Of a DNA stretch of 64,000 nt, positions 51,645-60,341 are shown in pieces; within the stretch, counting starts at the first letter, position 1; every line of letters begins with the position of its first letter. The stretch covers positions 62,001 to 126,000 of the forward strand of contig JAFKNA010000004.1 in the NCBI GenBank assembly GCA_017305135.1, written 5' to 3'. This DNA is from Lysobacterales bacterium (GTDB lineage: Bacteria; Pseudomonadota; Gammaproteobacteria; Xanthomonadales; Rhodanobacteraceae). The notes under the pieces were generated by a model. That model worked only from the letters and a program-made list of their open reading frames with translations. It made no database searches and was not told where the DNA came from. A program made the translations under genes and the position numbers.

Positions 51645-53753
51645 TCAGGCCGCGACGGCGCGTGCGCGCCGCGGCCGGTCGGCCACGCGCAGCAGGTGCG
51701 CCAGCGCGTCCAGCGAATCGGTCATGCGATCCAGCGCGTCGCCGACGCTGCTGGCAGGACCGTGGCCATCCTCGCCGGTGGTGGCCGCGTCGAGCTCCTT
51801 CAGCACGTTGCGTTCCTCCTCGCGCAGGCTGGGCGGCAGGGGCGCCGCCGGGTCGCGCAGGCGGGCGGCGATCGCGTCCAGGTGCGCACCGAGCCGCGCC
51901 GTGAATTGCGTCGCAATCTCGCGGGCGGCTCCCTCGGCAATGCCCGGCAATGCCGCTTCCAGCATCATCGAGGCGCGCACGAAGCGGTTGGCGTTGGCGA
52001 ACACGTCCTCGGCCAGGGCCAGCAGCGACCGCCGGTGGCGCGGCTCGTCGCGCAGGCGATCGAGCGAGGCCTGCGCGTTGGTGCGCGCGCTGCGCGCGGT
52101 CGAGCGCGCATCCGCGCAGGCGGCGCCTTCGCCGCCGGCGAGGGCCAGCAGGTAGCCGCGATAGGCTTCCAGCATCTTCGCCAGCGCCGGCCTGATGCGC
52201 TCGGTCTCGCGGGTCGGCCAGAGCGCGTACAGCGTGAGTGCGAGCAGGCTGCCGGCGATGGTGGCGCTGCTGCGCGCCAGCATGGTGACGCCCGGCGCCA
52301 CGCCCTGGAAGGACAGCATGATGACCACCATCGCGGTGAGCACCATGACGCCGACGCCGTAATGCATGGTGACGAGCATGCGGAAGGCGATCGCAAGGAC
52401 GGCCAACAGGGCGAGCCGTTCCCATTCGCCGCCGAAGGCGAAATGCACCAGTGCCGTCGCCAGCGCGAGTCCCGCCAGCGTGCCGGCCACGCGCAGCACG
52501 CCGACGCGGAAGGTGCCGGCGAAGTCGGGCTTGAGCACGATCGCCACCGTCATCGGCAGCCAGAAGCCGTGTGACCAGCCGAGCAGGTTCTGGATGCCCA
52601 CGCCGAGCGCCAGGCCGATGCCGCAGCGCAGCGCATGGCGGAACGCCGACGAACCGAAGCCGAGGTTGGCGCGCAGCGTGGCCGCCGCGCTGCGCGGCCG
52701 CAGGGCGCGCGGCAGCCGCGACTCGGCGGCGCGACGGCGGAGCTCGCCGCGGCTGCCGGCAATGTCGACGTTGCGCAGGGCTGCGCGGAGCTGGCCGCCA
52801 AGGCTGCCGGCACGGGCGATGGCGACGGCGAGCTGGCGCCGGCCACGCCGGTCTTCGCTGCGCCGGTGGAGCTCGCGGAGCGCATCCTGGGTGGCGTCGA
52901 AGCCTTCCAGCGCGGCCGTCGCCGCGAGTGGCCGGGTGCCCCGATCGAGCGCGCCTGCCATCGCCTCCAGTGCGCGCGCCGCGTACTCGATGGCGCGCCC
53001 GATGGTCGCGCCGCCCTCGGCATCGGCGAGGGCCGCCCGCACGTCTTCCAGGCTGAGCAGTTCGAGGCGGATGCGCTCGATCAGGTCGGCGAGGATGCGG
53101 AAGATGTCCATCACATCGCCGCGATCGCGATGCGCACCGTGCAGCAGGCGCTCGACATCGAGCAGCGATTGCGTCACCGGCGGCGCCTCGCCCTGTGCCG
53201 AGGGGCGGCGCGCGCTCGCCGCCAGGCCCCGGCAGAGCGCCGCCAGCGCCTCGCGCTCGGGCCGGTAACGCTGCAAGGGCCAGGCGGCGATCGCCAGCAC
53301 GGTCTGCAGCAGGCCGCCGGCGAAGATGAGGCCGCCGGCAGCCAGTGCCAGGGGCAGCGGCAGCGGATCGGCGGCCATGATGACCAGCAGGATCATGCTG
53401 GTCATGCCGGCGCGGCCGGCATCGCTGCCAAGCGCGACGAGCAGCCCACCGCCGATGCCCCAGGCGAGCGCGGCCAGCATCACCAGCACGGTGCTGGCGC
53501 CGAGAAGGCTGCCGACCACCGCCGCGAAGCCTGCCGCCAATGCTGTCAGCAGCATGCGCTGCATGCGCAGGCGGTAGGGCCCCGGCAGGTCCGTGAACAT
53601 GGTGTTGAGTGCGCCGGCCGCCACTGCGAGTCCGGCTTCGGTGTGGCCGCTGGCGATGCCGGCGGCGAGCGGCATCACCAGGCCCGCGGAATTGCGCAGC
53701 GCGACCCTGAGCGGCACGTCGCGCGGCTTGAACTGGACCAGGCTATGCAGCAT
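51645..53753 (-). CDS. FUSC-family inner-membrane protein (aromatic acid exporter-like)
   Basis: 702-residue membrane protein with two hydrophobic blocks (about 20-170 and 385-520), each of several helices and each followed by a helical cytoplasmic region, the YccS/FUSC layout. HGFWLPMTVAIVLKPDFAGTFRVGVLRVAGTLAG is the FUSC signature. Family members such as AaeB export aromatic carboxylic acids. Position between nbaC and nbaD, with short gaps on both sides, suggests export of an aromatic pathway intermediate such as 3-hydroxyanthranilate or anthranilate; this is inferred from context only. No membrane-fusion partner (AaeA-like) is present. Confidence 0.85.
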   Translation of the reverse strand: MLHSLVQFKPRDVPLRVALRNSAGLVMPLAAGIASGHTEAGLAVAAGALNTMFTDLPGPYRLRMQRMLLTALAAGFAAVVGSLLGASTVLVMLAALAWGIGGGLLVALGSDAGRAGMTSMILLVIMAADPLPLPLALAAGGLIFAGGLLQTVLAIAAWPLQRYRPEREALAALCRGLAASARRPSAQGEAPPVTQSLLDVERLLHGAHRDRGDVMDIFRILADLIERIRLELLSLEDVRAALADAEGGATIGRAIEYAARALEAMAGALDRGTRPLAATAALEGFDATQDALRELHRRSEDRRGRRQLAVAIARAGSLGGQLRAALRNVDIAGSRGELRRRAAESRLPRALRPRSAAATLRANLGFGSSAFRHALRCGIGLALGVGIQNLLGWSHGFWLPMTVAIVLKPDFAGTFRVGVLRVAGTLAGLALATALVHFAFGGEWERLALLAVLAIAFRMLVTMHYGVGVMVLTAMVVIMLSFQGVAPGVTMLARSSATIAGSLLALTLYALWPTRETERIRPALAKMLEAYRGYLLALAGGEGAACADARSTARSARTNAQASLDRLRDEPRHRRSLLALAEDVFANANRFVRASMMLEAALPGIAEGAAREIATQFTARLGAHLDAIAARLRDPAAPLPPSLREEERNVLKELDAATTGEDGHGPASSVGDALDRMTDSLDALAHLLRVADRPRRARAVAA

Positions 53754-53798
53754 CGGGCGCCGCCGGCCGGTGGCGTGCGCGGACGCGCCTGCCCGGGC

Positions 53799-54320
53799 TC
53801 ACGTCCGGTAGCGGTCGGGCACCGCGTCGACGTGGCCGCAGGCCTTGCAGGTGCGTGCGTCGGTTGAGCGGTAGTAGCGCTCGAACACGGCGGGGAAATC
53901 CCTTTCGATGTCGATCAGCGTGAAGAATTCCTCGTACAGCTTGCCGTTGCAGCGCTTGCAGAACCACATCAGGCCGTCCTTCTCGTGCGCCAGGCGGCGC
54001 CGCTCGATGACCAGTCCGACCGAGCCGGGCATGCGCTGCGGGGAATGGGGCACGCGCGGCGGCAGGTAGAACACCTCGCCGGCGCGGATCGGCACGTCGC
54101 GCGCGCGTCCGTCCTCCTGGATGCGCAGCACCATCTCGCCTTCGAGCTGGTGGAAGAATTCCGGCCCCTCGTCGAAGTGGTAGTCGCTGCGCCGGTTCGG
54201 GCCGCCGACGATCATGATGATGAAGTCGCCATCGACGATGCACTTGTTGCCGACCGGCGGTTTCAGCAGGTGGCGGTGCTCGTCGATCCAGCGCTGGAGG
54301 TTGATCGGGGCAGGCAGCAT
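53799..54320 (-). CDS. nbaC: 3-hydroxyanthranilate 3,4-dioxygenase
   Basis: 173-residue cupin that opens 3-hydroxyanthranilate to ACMS using Fe(II) and O2. Iron ligands His48, Glu54 and His92 ([26 protein letters not shown]). A second rubredoxin-like CxxC pair, Cys120/Cys123 and Cys157/Cys160, matches the extra iron site of the bacterial enzyme. Start at 54320 is the first Met before [21 protein letters not shown], the usual N-terminus. It is separated from the RidA gene by a 194-nt gap with a family-A repeat pair. Confidence 0.96.
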   Translation of the reverse strand: MLPAPINLQRWIDEHRHLLKPPVGNKCIVDGDFIIMIVGGPNRRSDYHFDEGPEFFHQLEGEMVLRIQEDGRARDVPIRAGEVFYLPPRVPHSPQRMPGSVGLVIERRRLAHEKDGLMWFCKRCNGKLYEEFFTLIDIERDFPAVFERYYRSTDARTCKACGHVDAVPDRYRT

Positions 54321-54445
54321 GGAAGGGTGTCCTTGCCGGTAGGAAGGAAGTGTAGTCGGCGGTGCCGCTGCCCTGCACGCGCTGATGCGGGCATCACCGA
54401 CCATGCGGGTCGCCTGCACGCGGGCTCCCGCAGGAATTGCGCGAT

Positions 54446-54518
54446 GCAGGAGCGATCGTGGTCGCGACCGGGGTCCCGCCCAATGAATGACGCCCGGTCG
54501 CCTGCACGCAGCTCCTAC
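54446..54518. repeat. REP-like inverted pair (family A) at the RidA stop
   Basis: GCAGGAGCGATCGTGGTCGC at 54446 and an inverted copy CGGTCGCCTGCACGCAGCTC ending in CTAC at 54518. The stop codon (TAG) of the RidA-type gene lies within the second unit. It breaks the otherwise dense kynurenine operon and may form an internal mRNA hairpin. Confidence 0.65.
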
Positions 54519-54952
54519 GGCACGTTCGTGCCGGTGAGCGCGGCGACGCATTTCAGCTCGATCGCGATCGGCGTCGGCAGGGCGGTGATGCCGAGCGTGG
54601 TGCGGCAGGGCGCCTCGCCCGGGTCCGGGAAGTGTTCGGCCCAGATCCGGTTGTAGGCGGCGAAGTCACGGGCCATGTCGGTGAGGAACACGGTCACGTC
54701 GACCAGGTCCTGCCAGCGCGCGCCGCTCGCTTCCAGCACCGCGCGGACGTTGGCGAACACCTGCCGGCACTGCGCCTCGATGTCGTAGCGGACAAGCGTG
54801 CCGGTGGCGTCCACGACGTTGCCGGGGATGGCGTTGGAGCCGGGCGTGCGCGGACCGACGCCGGACAGGAACAGCAGATTGCCGACGCGGCGCGCGTGGG
54901 GATAGGCGCCGACCGGGGCGGGTGCGGCGGCACTGTGGACGGAGTGGCTCAT
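54515..54952 (-). CDS. RidA-family protein, probable 2-aminomuconate deaminase
   Basis: 145-residue RidA/YjgF trimer-type protein ([74 protein letters not shown]). The ACMSD/semialdehyde dehydrogenase context makes it the 2-aminomuconate deaminase (AmnE/NbaF type), converting 2-aminomuconate to 4-oxalocrotonate and ammonia. A general enamine deaminase is the alternative. Its ATG overlaps the stop of the preceding gene by ATGA. Confidence 0.88.
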   Translation of the reverse strand: MSHSVHSAAAPAPVGAYPHARRVGNLLFLSGVGPRTPGSNAIPGNVVDATGTLVRYDIEAQCRQVFANVRAVLEASGARWQDLVDVTVFLTDMARDFAAYNRIWAEHFPDPGEAPCRTTLGITALPTPIAIELKCVAALTGTNVP

Positions 54953-56298
54953 CGGTTCCTCGGCGCGCGCACCGTGGCGGTGCGCCGGTCGATCACGCGG
55001 TTGCCGGCGTCGCGCGCGGTGAGGCGGTACACGCCGGGGCGGAGATAGAGGTCGAAGCTCGGTGCGTCGAGGGCGCTGCGCACGCGCGAACCTGCCAGGA
55101 GCTCCGAGTCTCGGTCGAGGGCGAAGCGGTCGGCGGGAATCGCGTCATCGCCTTCGCCCGAGTAACGCGCCTCGACCAGGCAGGGCAGGGTGTCCTTGCA
55201 GAAATCGACGCTGACCGGGTACGGCGAGCGCAGGCTGCCGAGCGTCGCCCAGGTCGGCCGCCCGCGCGTGAAGCGCGTCGGCGGGAAGGCGACGCTCGCA
55301 TCGAAGGCCGCCGGCCGCAGCGACCACAGCTTGCCTTCCGCGTTCCTGAACACCACCGGCTCCTGCGGCGCGCCGGAGGCGATGATGCTGCGGTAGGCGG
55401 GATGGTCGTCGGCGGCGTCCTCGTGCGGGATCAGCACGGTCTGCTCGATGGAGAGCGGCTCGATGCCACTGACGGAGCGGAAGTGCTGCGCCATTGCCTG
55501 GCCGTTGAAGAACCTGCCGGCCTTCTGGCTGTGCATGAAGCCGGCGTTGACGACCAGGCGCGCCTCCGGATGGCCGCCAAAGGCGCGTCGCCAGAGGTTG
55601 CGCGCCTGGTTGCGCTCGCGCTCGTCGCCGACCGCGGCCGATTCGTCCTCGTAGGCCACCACGCGATAGCCGAGCCTGAGCGCCGTGCGCACCATCTCGG
55701 CGTAGATGGGTTCCTCGGTATAGAAGCCGGTGGCGTCGGTCGGGTAGCCGCGCTTCGCCAGGCCGCTGTCGTCGTGATAGAGCGTCTCGGCGGCGAAGGT
55801 GTCGAAGCCCTCGCGCCGCAGCGCCTCCAGCATCTGCACGGTCAGCGTGCGGGTCAGCGCGATGGTGTGGTTCTCGTTGAAGAAGACCGCCTTGCGGCCG
55901 CGCGCGAGCGCGGCGATCGCCGGCAGCGCGGGGGTGGCGGTGTAGCCGCCATCTCCCGGCGGTGGGCTGTCGCCCTTTTCCGCCGGCTGGGCGATGGAGA
56001 AGGTGCGCCGCGAGGCGGCATAGTCGCCGACGAAGGTCTGGAACCAGGCGAGGTACTGGTTGAAGATCAGGCGGAAGGCGAGGTCGGTGTCCTTCGCGCG
56101 CGCCTCGCGCATGTGCAGGTACTGCGCGAGCAGTCCCTCCCGCTTCAGCGCCTCGGCCATGATCTGCTCGGACTTGACCACCGCCTGGCGCTGCTGGGTG
56201 ATGGCGATGGTGCCGGTCGGCGCGCGCGGCGGCTCATCGGCGACCAGCAGGGCCGGACTGGCGAGGAGCAGGGCGGCGGCGATCGCGATGGGGCGCAT
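54949..56298 (-). CDS. Unrecognised secreted protein, possible TIKI/ChaN/erythromycin-esterase-like fold
   Basis: 449 residues with signal peptide MRPIAIAAALLLASPALLVA. Not recognised as a named family. Central features: AVFFNENHTIALTRTLTVQMLEALR, then FDTFAAETLYHD, EPIYAEMVRTALRLGYRVVAYED and ERERNQARNL, and VNAGFMHSQK. The N-E-N-H, A-E-T and R-x-x-N series looks like the TIKI/ChaN/EreA superfamily (G-E-x-H, E, R-x-x-x-x-x-N), which includes metalloproteases and esterases; this is a pattern-based inference. The C-terminal ~110 residues look beta-rich (LYLRPGVYRLTARDAGNRVIDRRTATV). It is ATGA-coupled to the RidA gene and 8 nt after the carbonic anhydrase gene, so it is in the same operon. Function in tryptophan breakdown is unknown. 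Confidence 0.72.
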   Translation of the reverse strand: MRPIAIAAALLLASPALLVADEPPRAPTGTIAITQQRQAVVKSEQIMAEALKREGLLAQYLHMREARAKDTDLAFRLIFNQYLAWFQTFVGDYAASRRTFSIAQPAEKGDSPPPGDGGYTATPALPAIAALARGRKAVFFNENHTIALTRTLTVQMLEALRREGFDTFAAETLYHDDSGLAKRGYPTDATGFYTEEPIYAEMVRTALRLGYRVVAYEDESAAVGDERERNQARNLWRRAFGGHPEARLVVNAGFMHSQKAGRFFNGQAMAQHFRSVSGIEPLSIEQTVLIPHEDAADDHPAYRSIIASGAPQEPVVFRNAEGKLWSLRPAAFDASVAFPPTRFTRGRPTWATLGSLRSPYPVSVDFCKDTLPCLVEARYSGEGDDAIPADRFALDRDSELLAGSRVRSALDAPSFDLYLRPGVYRLTARDAGNRVIDRRTATVRAPRNR

Positions 56299-56306
56299 GG
56301 CGGCTC

Positions 56307-56987
56307 CTATGATGCCTCTGCCAGCGGTGCCTGGCCGGCATGCGTGGCGAGGCGCCCGACTGCCTGTTCGCGCGCCTCGGCCAGCATGTCCGGGCCGCGC
56401 ACGTCGAGGCCGAGGTCGCGCACCCGGCCATCGCCGAGGCTGTAGATCCAGCCGTGCACGCGCAGGTTCTGGCCGCGCTCCCAGGCGTCGCGCACCACCG
56501 TCGAGCGGCACACGTTGACCGCCTGCTCGATGACGTTGAGCTCGCACAGGCGCGCCAGCCGCGCGGCATGGTCGGGCAGGCGGTCGAGCGCGCCGGCATG
56601 GCGGTTGCGCACGTCGTCGACGTGGCGCAGCCAGTTGTCGACCAGGCCGTAGCGCTGGTTGCCGAGCACCGCGGACACACCGCCGCAGCCGTAGTGGCCG
56701 ACGACGAGGATGTGCCGCACCTTGAGCACGTCCACCGCGAACTGGATCGTGCTGATCGCGTTGAGGTCGGTATGCACGACCACGTTGGCGACATTGCGGT
56801 GCACGAACACCTCGCCGGGCGCCAGGTCGATGATCTGGTTGGCCGGCACGCGCGAATCCGAACAGCCGATCCACAGGTACTGCGGGGCCTGCTGCGCCGA
56901 GAGGCGCTCGAAGAAGCCGGGGTCGCGGGCATTGATCGCCTCGGACCAGGCGCGGTTGCGCTCCAGCAGCTGGGTGTAGTCGGGCAT
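56307..56987 (-). CDS. can: Beta-class carbonic anhydrase
   Basis: 226-residue zinc enzyme interconverting CO2 and bicarbonate. Ligands Cys42 and Cys101 with His98, and the Asp44-Arg46 dyad, are in WIGCSDSR and VVGHYGCGG; PGEVFVHRNVAN is typical of the E. coli Can type. It is between the semialdehyde dehydrogenase (8-nt gap) and the unknown secreted gene (8-nt gap), so it is cotranscribed with the degradation pathway, perhaps handling CO2 released at the ACMSD step. Confidence 0.95.
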   Translation of the reverse strand: MPDYTQLLERNRAWSEAINARDPGFFERLSAQQAPQYLWIGCSDSRVPANQIIDLAPGEVFVHRNVANVVVHTDLNAISTIQFAVDVLKVRHILVVGHYGCGGVSAVLGNQRYGLVDNWLRHVDDVRNRHAGALDRLPDHAARLARLCELNVIEQAVNVCRSTVVRDAWERGQNLRVHGWIYSLGDGRVRDLGLDVRGPDMLAEAREQAVGRLATHAGQAPLAEAS

Positions 56988-56995
56988 CGCGGTGG

Positions 56996-58453
56996 TTACC
57001 TCGTCCTTATGCAGATGTTCTTGGGTTCGGTGAAGAAACGCAGCGCCTCGACGCCGCCCTCGCGGCCGACGCCGGACTGCTTGACGCCGCCGAAGGGCGT
57101 GCGCAGGTCGCGCTGCAGCCAGCAGTTGATCCAGACGATGCCGCATTCGAGCGCCGCCGCGACGCGGTGTGCGCGATCCAGGTGCGAGGTCCAGACCGAG
57201 GCGGCGAGGCCGTAGCGGCTGTCGTTGGCGATCGCGATCGCCTCGGCCTCGCCGTCGAAGGGGATCAGCGCCACCAGCGGCCCGAAGATCTCTTCCTGGT
57301 TGGTCGCGCTCGCGTTCGGCAGCCCCTCGATGACGGTCGGCGCGACGAACCAGCCGTTGGCGCAGCGCCCCTCGACGCGAACGGCTTCGCCGCCGCAGAG
57401 CACCCGCGCGCCCTCGGCGCGGGCGCGCGAGATGGCAGCGGTCACCTTGTCGAAATGCGTCCGCGAGACCAGCGCGCCAAGATCGCTCGCCGGGTCCTCG
57501 GGATCGCCGACGACCAGCGCCTTCACGCGTTCGAGATAGCGCGCCTTGAAGGCTTCGTAGATCGGCCGCTCGACCAGCAGGCGCGAACCGCACAGGCAGA
57601 TCTCGCCCTGGTTGGCGAAGCCCGAGCGCACGATGGTGTCGAGGTCGGCGTCGGAAAGCTCGGCGTCGGCGAACACGATGGCCGGGTTCTTGCCGCCCAT
57701 CTCAAGCGAGACCTTGCGGAACGAGCCCGCCGCCGCGGCGGCGATGGCCGCCCCGGTGCGGGTGCTGCCGGTGAAGGACACCGCCTCGATCGCCGGGTGC
57801 TCGACCAGCGCCTGGCCGATCCGCGGTCCGGTGCCGTGCACGATGTTGAGGACGCCGGCGGGAAAGCCCGCCGCGATCGCGAGCTCGCCGAGCCGCGCGG
57901 CGGTGCACGGCGTCACCTCGGATGGCTTGGCCACCACCGTGTTGCCGGTGGCGAGTGCCGGCGCGATCTTCCAGGTGAAGAGGTAGAGCGGCAGGTTCCA
58001 GGGCGAGATGCAGGCCACCGCGCCGAGCGGCTGACGCAGGGTGTAGTTGAGCGTGACAGGATCGGGCGCGTGCGACTCGCCCGGCCACTGCGTGACCGCT
58101 TCGGCGAAGAAGCGCAGGTTGGCCACCGCGCGGGGGATGTCGAGCCGCCGCGCCAGCGCGACGGGCTTGCCCGAATCGCGCGATTCCAGCCACGCCAGCT
58201 CCTCCAGTTCGCCTTCGACCAGCGCGGCGAGGCGATGCAGGAATCCCGCGCGTTCGGACGCCGGGAGCGCCGCCCAGGCCGGGAAGGCGCGGCTCGCGGC
58301 GGCCACCGCATCATCCAGGTCGCCGCTGCCGGAGTCGGGGCAGCGCGCAAACACGGCGCCGGTCGCCGGCTCGAAGACATCGAGCCAGCGATCTTCCCGT
58401 GGCGGCTGCAGGGCGCCATCGACCAGGTTGCGGATGAGGTGCGGATCGCCCAT
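56996..58453 (-). CDS. nbaE: 2-aminomuconate-6-semialdehyde dehydrogenase (ALDH superfamily)
   Basis: 485-residue NAD-dependent aldehyde dehydrogenase. Active-site residues: Asn153 (PWNLPL), Glu251 (LEMGGKNP) and nucleophile Cys286 (NQGEICLCGSR); the neighbouring Cys288 is notable. It oxidises 2-aminomuconate-6-semialdehyde to 2-aminomuconate; a 2-hydroxymuconic semialdehyde dehydrogenase would look alike, but the operon favours the amino substrate. It appears to be the first gene of the operon; upstream is a 178-nt gap with a REP-like hairpin. Confidence 0.92.
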   Translation of the reverse strand: MGDPHLIRNLVDGALQPPREDRWLDVFEPATGAVFARCPDSGSGDLDDAVAAASRAFPAWAALPASERAGFLHRLAALVEGELEELAWLESRDSGKPVALARRLDIPRAVANLRFFAEAVTQWPGESHAPDPVTLNYTLRQPLGAVACISPWNLPLYLFTWKIAPALATGNTVVAKPSEVTPCTAARLGELAIAAGFPAGVLNIVHGTGPRIGQALVEHPAIEAVSFTGSTRTGAAIAAAAAGSFRKVSLEMGGKNPAIVFADAELSDADLDTIVRSGFANQGEICLCGSRLLVERPIYEAFKARYLERVKALVVGDPEDPASDLGALVSRTHFDKVTAAISRARAEGARVLCGGEAVRVEGRCANGWFVAPTVIEGLPNASATNQEEIFGPLVALIPFDGEAEAIAIANDSRYGLAASVWTSHLDRAHRVAAALECGIVWINCWLQRDLRTPFGGVKQSGVGREGGVEALRFFTEPKNICIRTR

Positions 58454-58547
58454 GCGCCAAGCTTAGCGCGAAAGCCTGCGCAACCGCGGCGCCGGAGCAC
58501 GAAGCCGGGCCCGGCGTTCGCGCTCCGGCGCCGCGATTTCACCCTAC

Positions 58548-58616
58548 GGGAGCGACTTCAGTTCCCGATGCCTCCCCGCATTCCAGAGCAGGAGCATCGC
58601 GGCTGAAGCCGCTCCC
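58548..58616. repeat. REP-like inverted repeat (GGGAGCG/CTTCAG type)
   Basis: GGGAGCGACTTCAG (58548-58561) and CTGAAGCCGCTCCC (58603-58616) are inverted repeats with one mismatch and a 41-nt loop. Located between the Ig-repeat protein stop and the start of the dehydrogenase gene. Confidence 0.7.
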
Positions 58617-58631
58617 ACAGGGCCTCGTCGA

Positions 58632-60341
58632 TCAATGCGGGGCGTCGTTCGCGTCCCGGGGCTCCGGGGTGGTCGGCACGCAGACGCCGTCGAAGCCGCT
58701 GGCGTAGATCGGGTCGTCCGCACCGAGGTTGTGCAGATGGAACTCGATCGGCCCGGCCAGCGCGTAGAGGAGCTGTGCGGTGACGACGTAATCGCCCTCG
58801 ACCGCGTTGGCCGTGGCTTCCACCCAGGCGTAGCCCTCCTCGTCCGTTTCCACCGTGATCACGCGGCCGCTCTGGACGCCATCGGAGAGGATCGCGGATG
58901 GCCCATCGGCGGGCGCGGCGAACTCCACGGCGAGGCCGGGCTGCGGTTCGCCATCGGCGGCGACACGCACCAGCAGGGCGCAGGCGAACAGCGACTCGAC
59001 CGCGGCGTTCTGCGCCGGGACGCCCTCGTCGATCGGCAGGATCGAGGGATCGAGGAGGTTGGTCAGGATGAACGCCGCCTCGTCGTCGGTGCCGGCTACC
59101 GCGGCGCGGATGGTGTACTGGCCGGCGTTGCCGTTGGCGACCGCCGACACCGCCGCGCGGCCATCTTCGCCGGTGGTCGCATGCGTCGGCAAGGATGCGC
59201 CGGCGCCCGTGGCGGGGCCGCTGAAGCTCACCTGGACGCCGGGAACCACGTTGCCCCAGGCGTCGCGGACCTCGACCACCAGCGGCGCGGCGAAGGGCGT
59301 GCCGGCGACGGCACCTTGCCCGCTGCCGCTGGCGCCATCCACCACGGCGGCGGGTCCGGGCAGGTTGGTCATCTGGAACTGCACCGTCGCGTCCAGGCCG
59401 CTCACCTTGCCGGTGATGACGTAGCTGCCGGCGATGGTATTGGCGACCACCGTGGGCCGTGCGATGCCGTCGGGGCCGGTGGGCGTCGGGTTCGGCGTCA
59501 CCGTGGCACTGGGGCCGCTGGACGGGGCCGTCCATTCGACGTCGAGGCCCTCGATCGGATCGCCGTCGGCATCCAGCACCTTGATCGCGAGTGGCGGATC
59601 CACCGGGGCGCCCACCACGGGGCTGCGCGGGGAAGCATCCACCGCCACCAGCGCGCTCGGGACCTGGTGGATGGCGCGTGAATCCAGCCGCACGTTGGAG
59701 AAGTGCAGGGTCGGGAGGAGGTCGGCAGTGAGCAGCCCCGATGGCTCCGCGAAGAGGTGCACGCCGATGCTGCCGGAGACCGCGCCGCCGGTTTCGTAAC
59801 GAAGCTGTACTTCATAGGTATTGCCGGAGACCAGGCCCACGCTGACGGAACTCGAGGTGGCGGAACTGGCCAGGCGCGTTGTGCTGCTGGCGAGGGCGAC
59901 GCCCACGTTGCCGTTCTGCAGTGTCGCCAGGTTCAGCACGCCACTGGTGGTGACGTCCGCGGTCAGCGTGTAGCGGCGTCCTGGCTGCCAGGCGGCGCCC
60001 GTGTCCTGCTCGAAGGATCCGGAATTGTTGAGCAGGCCGGCGATGTTCACGCCGACCAGGCCGCTGATCCTGGCCTCGCCGGAGCTGATGGTCAGCGTCG
60101 GCGCGCCGAGCACGCCGAGTATCCCGCTCCAGCGGCCGTGCCACGGGCCGCTGCCGATGGGGCCGCTGCCCGATCCGATCAGCCCGCCGACGCTGCCGAA
60201 ATTGGCGGGATTTGAGAAATCGCCGTTCGGCACATCGACCGTGGCGGCATGGGCACCGGCGCCGAAGACCAGCGCGGACAGGGCGAGAAGGCAGGGCAGA
60301 CGCCCCGGCCTGGGGCGAGGCGAAGACGAAATTCGGTCCAT
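58632..60341 (-). CDS. Secreted protein with tandem Ig-like (Big-type) repeats and C-terminal ASGFD tail
   Basis: 569 residues. Signal peptide ends around AGAHA. Residues ~34-220 form a Gly/Ser-rich N-terminal domain (NGDFSNPANFGSVGGLIG, YEVQLRYETGGA) resembling carbohydrate- or lectin-like modules, not identified. Three Ig-like repeats follow (~225-545), each with a pattern like PLVVEVRDAWGNVVPGVQVSF, a G-x-D-G-x-A turn, and NAGQYTIRA, as in Big_1/invasin-type domains. The protein ends DDPIYASGFDGVC plus 14 polar residues, similar to the GSGFE tail of the protein at 39122. Start 60341 is supported by GAGGAG 9 nt upstream. Probably an extracellular adhesive or surface protein. Confidence 0.82.
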   Translation of the reverse strand: MDRISSSPRPRPGRLPCLLALSALVFGAGAHAATVDVPNGDFSNPANFGSVGGLIGSGSGPIGSGPWHGRWSGILGVLGAPTLTISSGEARISGLVGVNIAGLLNNSGSFEQDTGAAWQPGRRYTLTADVTTSGVLNLATLQNGNVGVALASSTTRLASSATSSSVSVGLVSGNTYEVQLRYETGGAVSGSIGVHLFAEPSGLLTADLLPTLHFSNVRLDSRAIHQVPSALVAVDASPRSPVVGAPVDPPLAIKVLDADGDPIEGLDVEWTAPSSGPSATVTPNPTPTGPDGIARPTVVANTIAGSYVITGKVSGLDATVQFQMTNLPGPAAVVDGASGSGQGAVAGTPFAAPLVVEVRDAWGNVVPGVQVSFSGPATGAGASLPTHATTGEDGRAAVSAVANGNAGQYTIRAAVAGTDDEAAFILTNLLDPSILPIDEGVPAQNAAVESLFACALLVRVAADGEPQPGLAVEFAAPADGPSAILSDGVQSGRVITVETDEEGYAWVEATANAVEGDYVVTAQLLYALAGPIEFHLHNLGADDPIYASGFDGVCVPTTPEPRDANDAPH

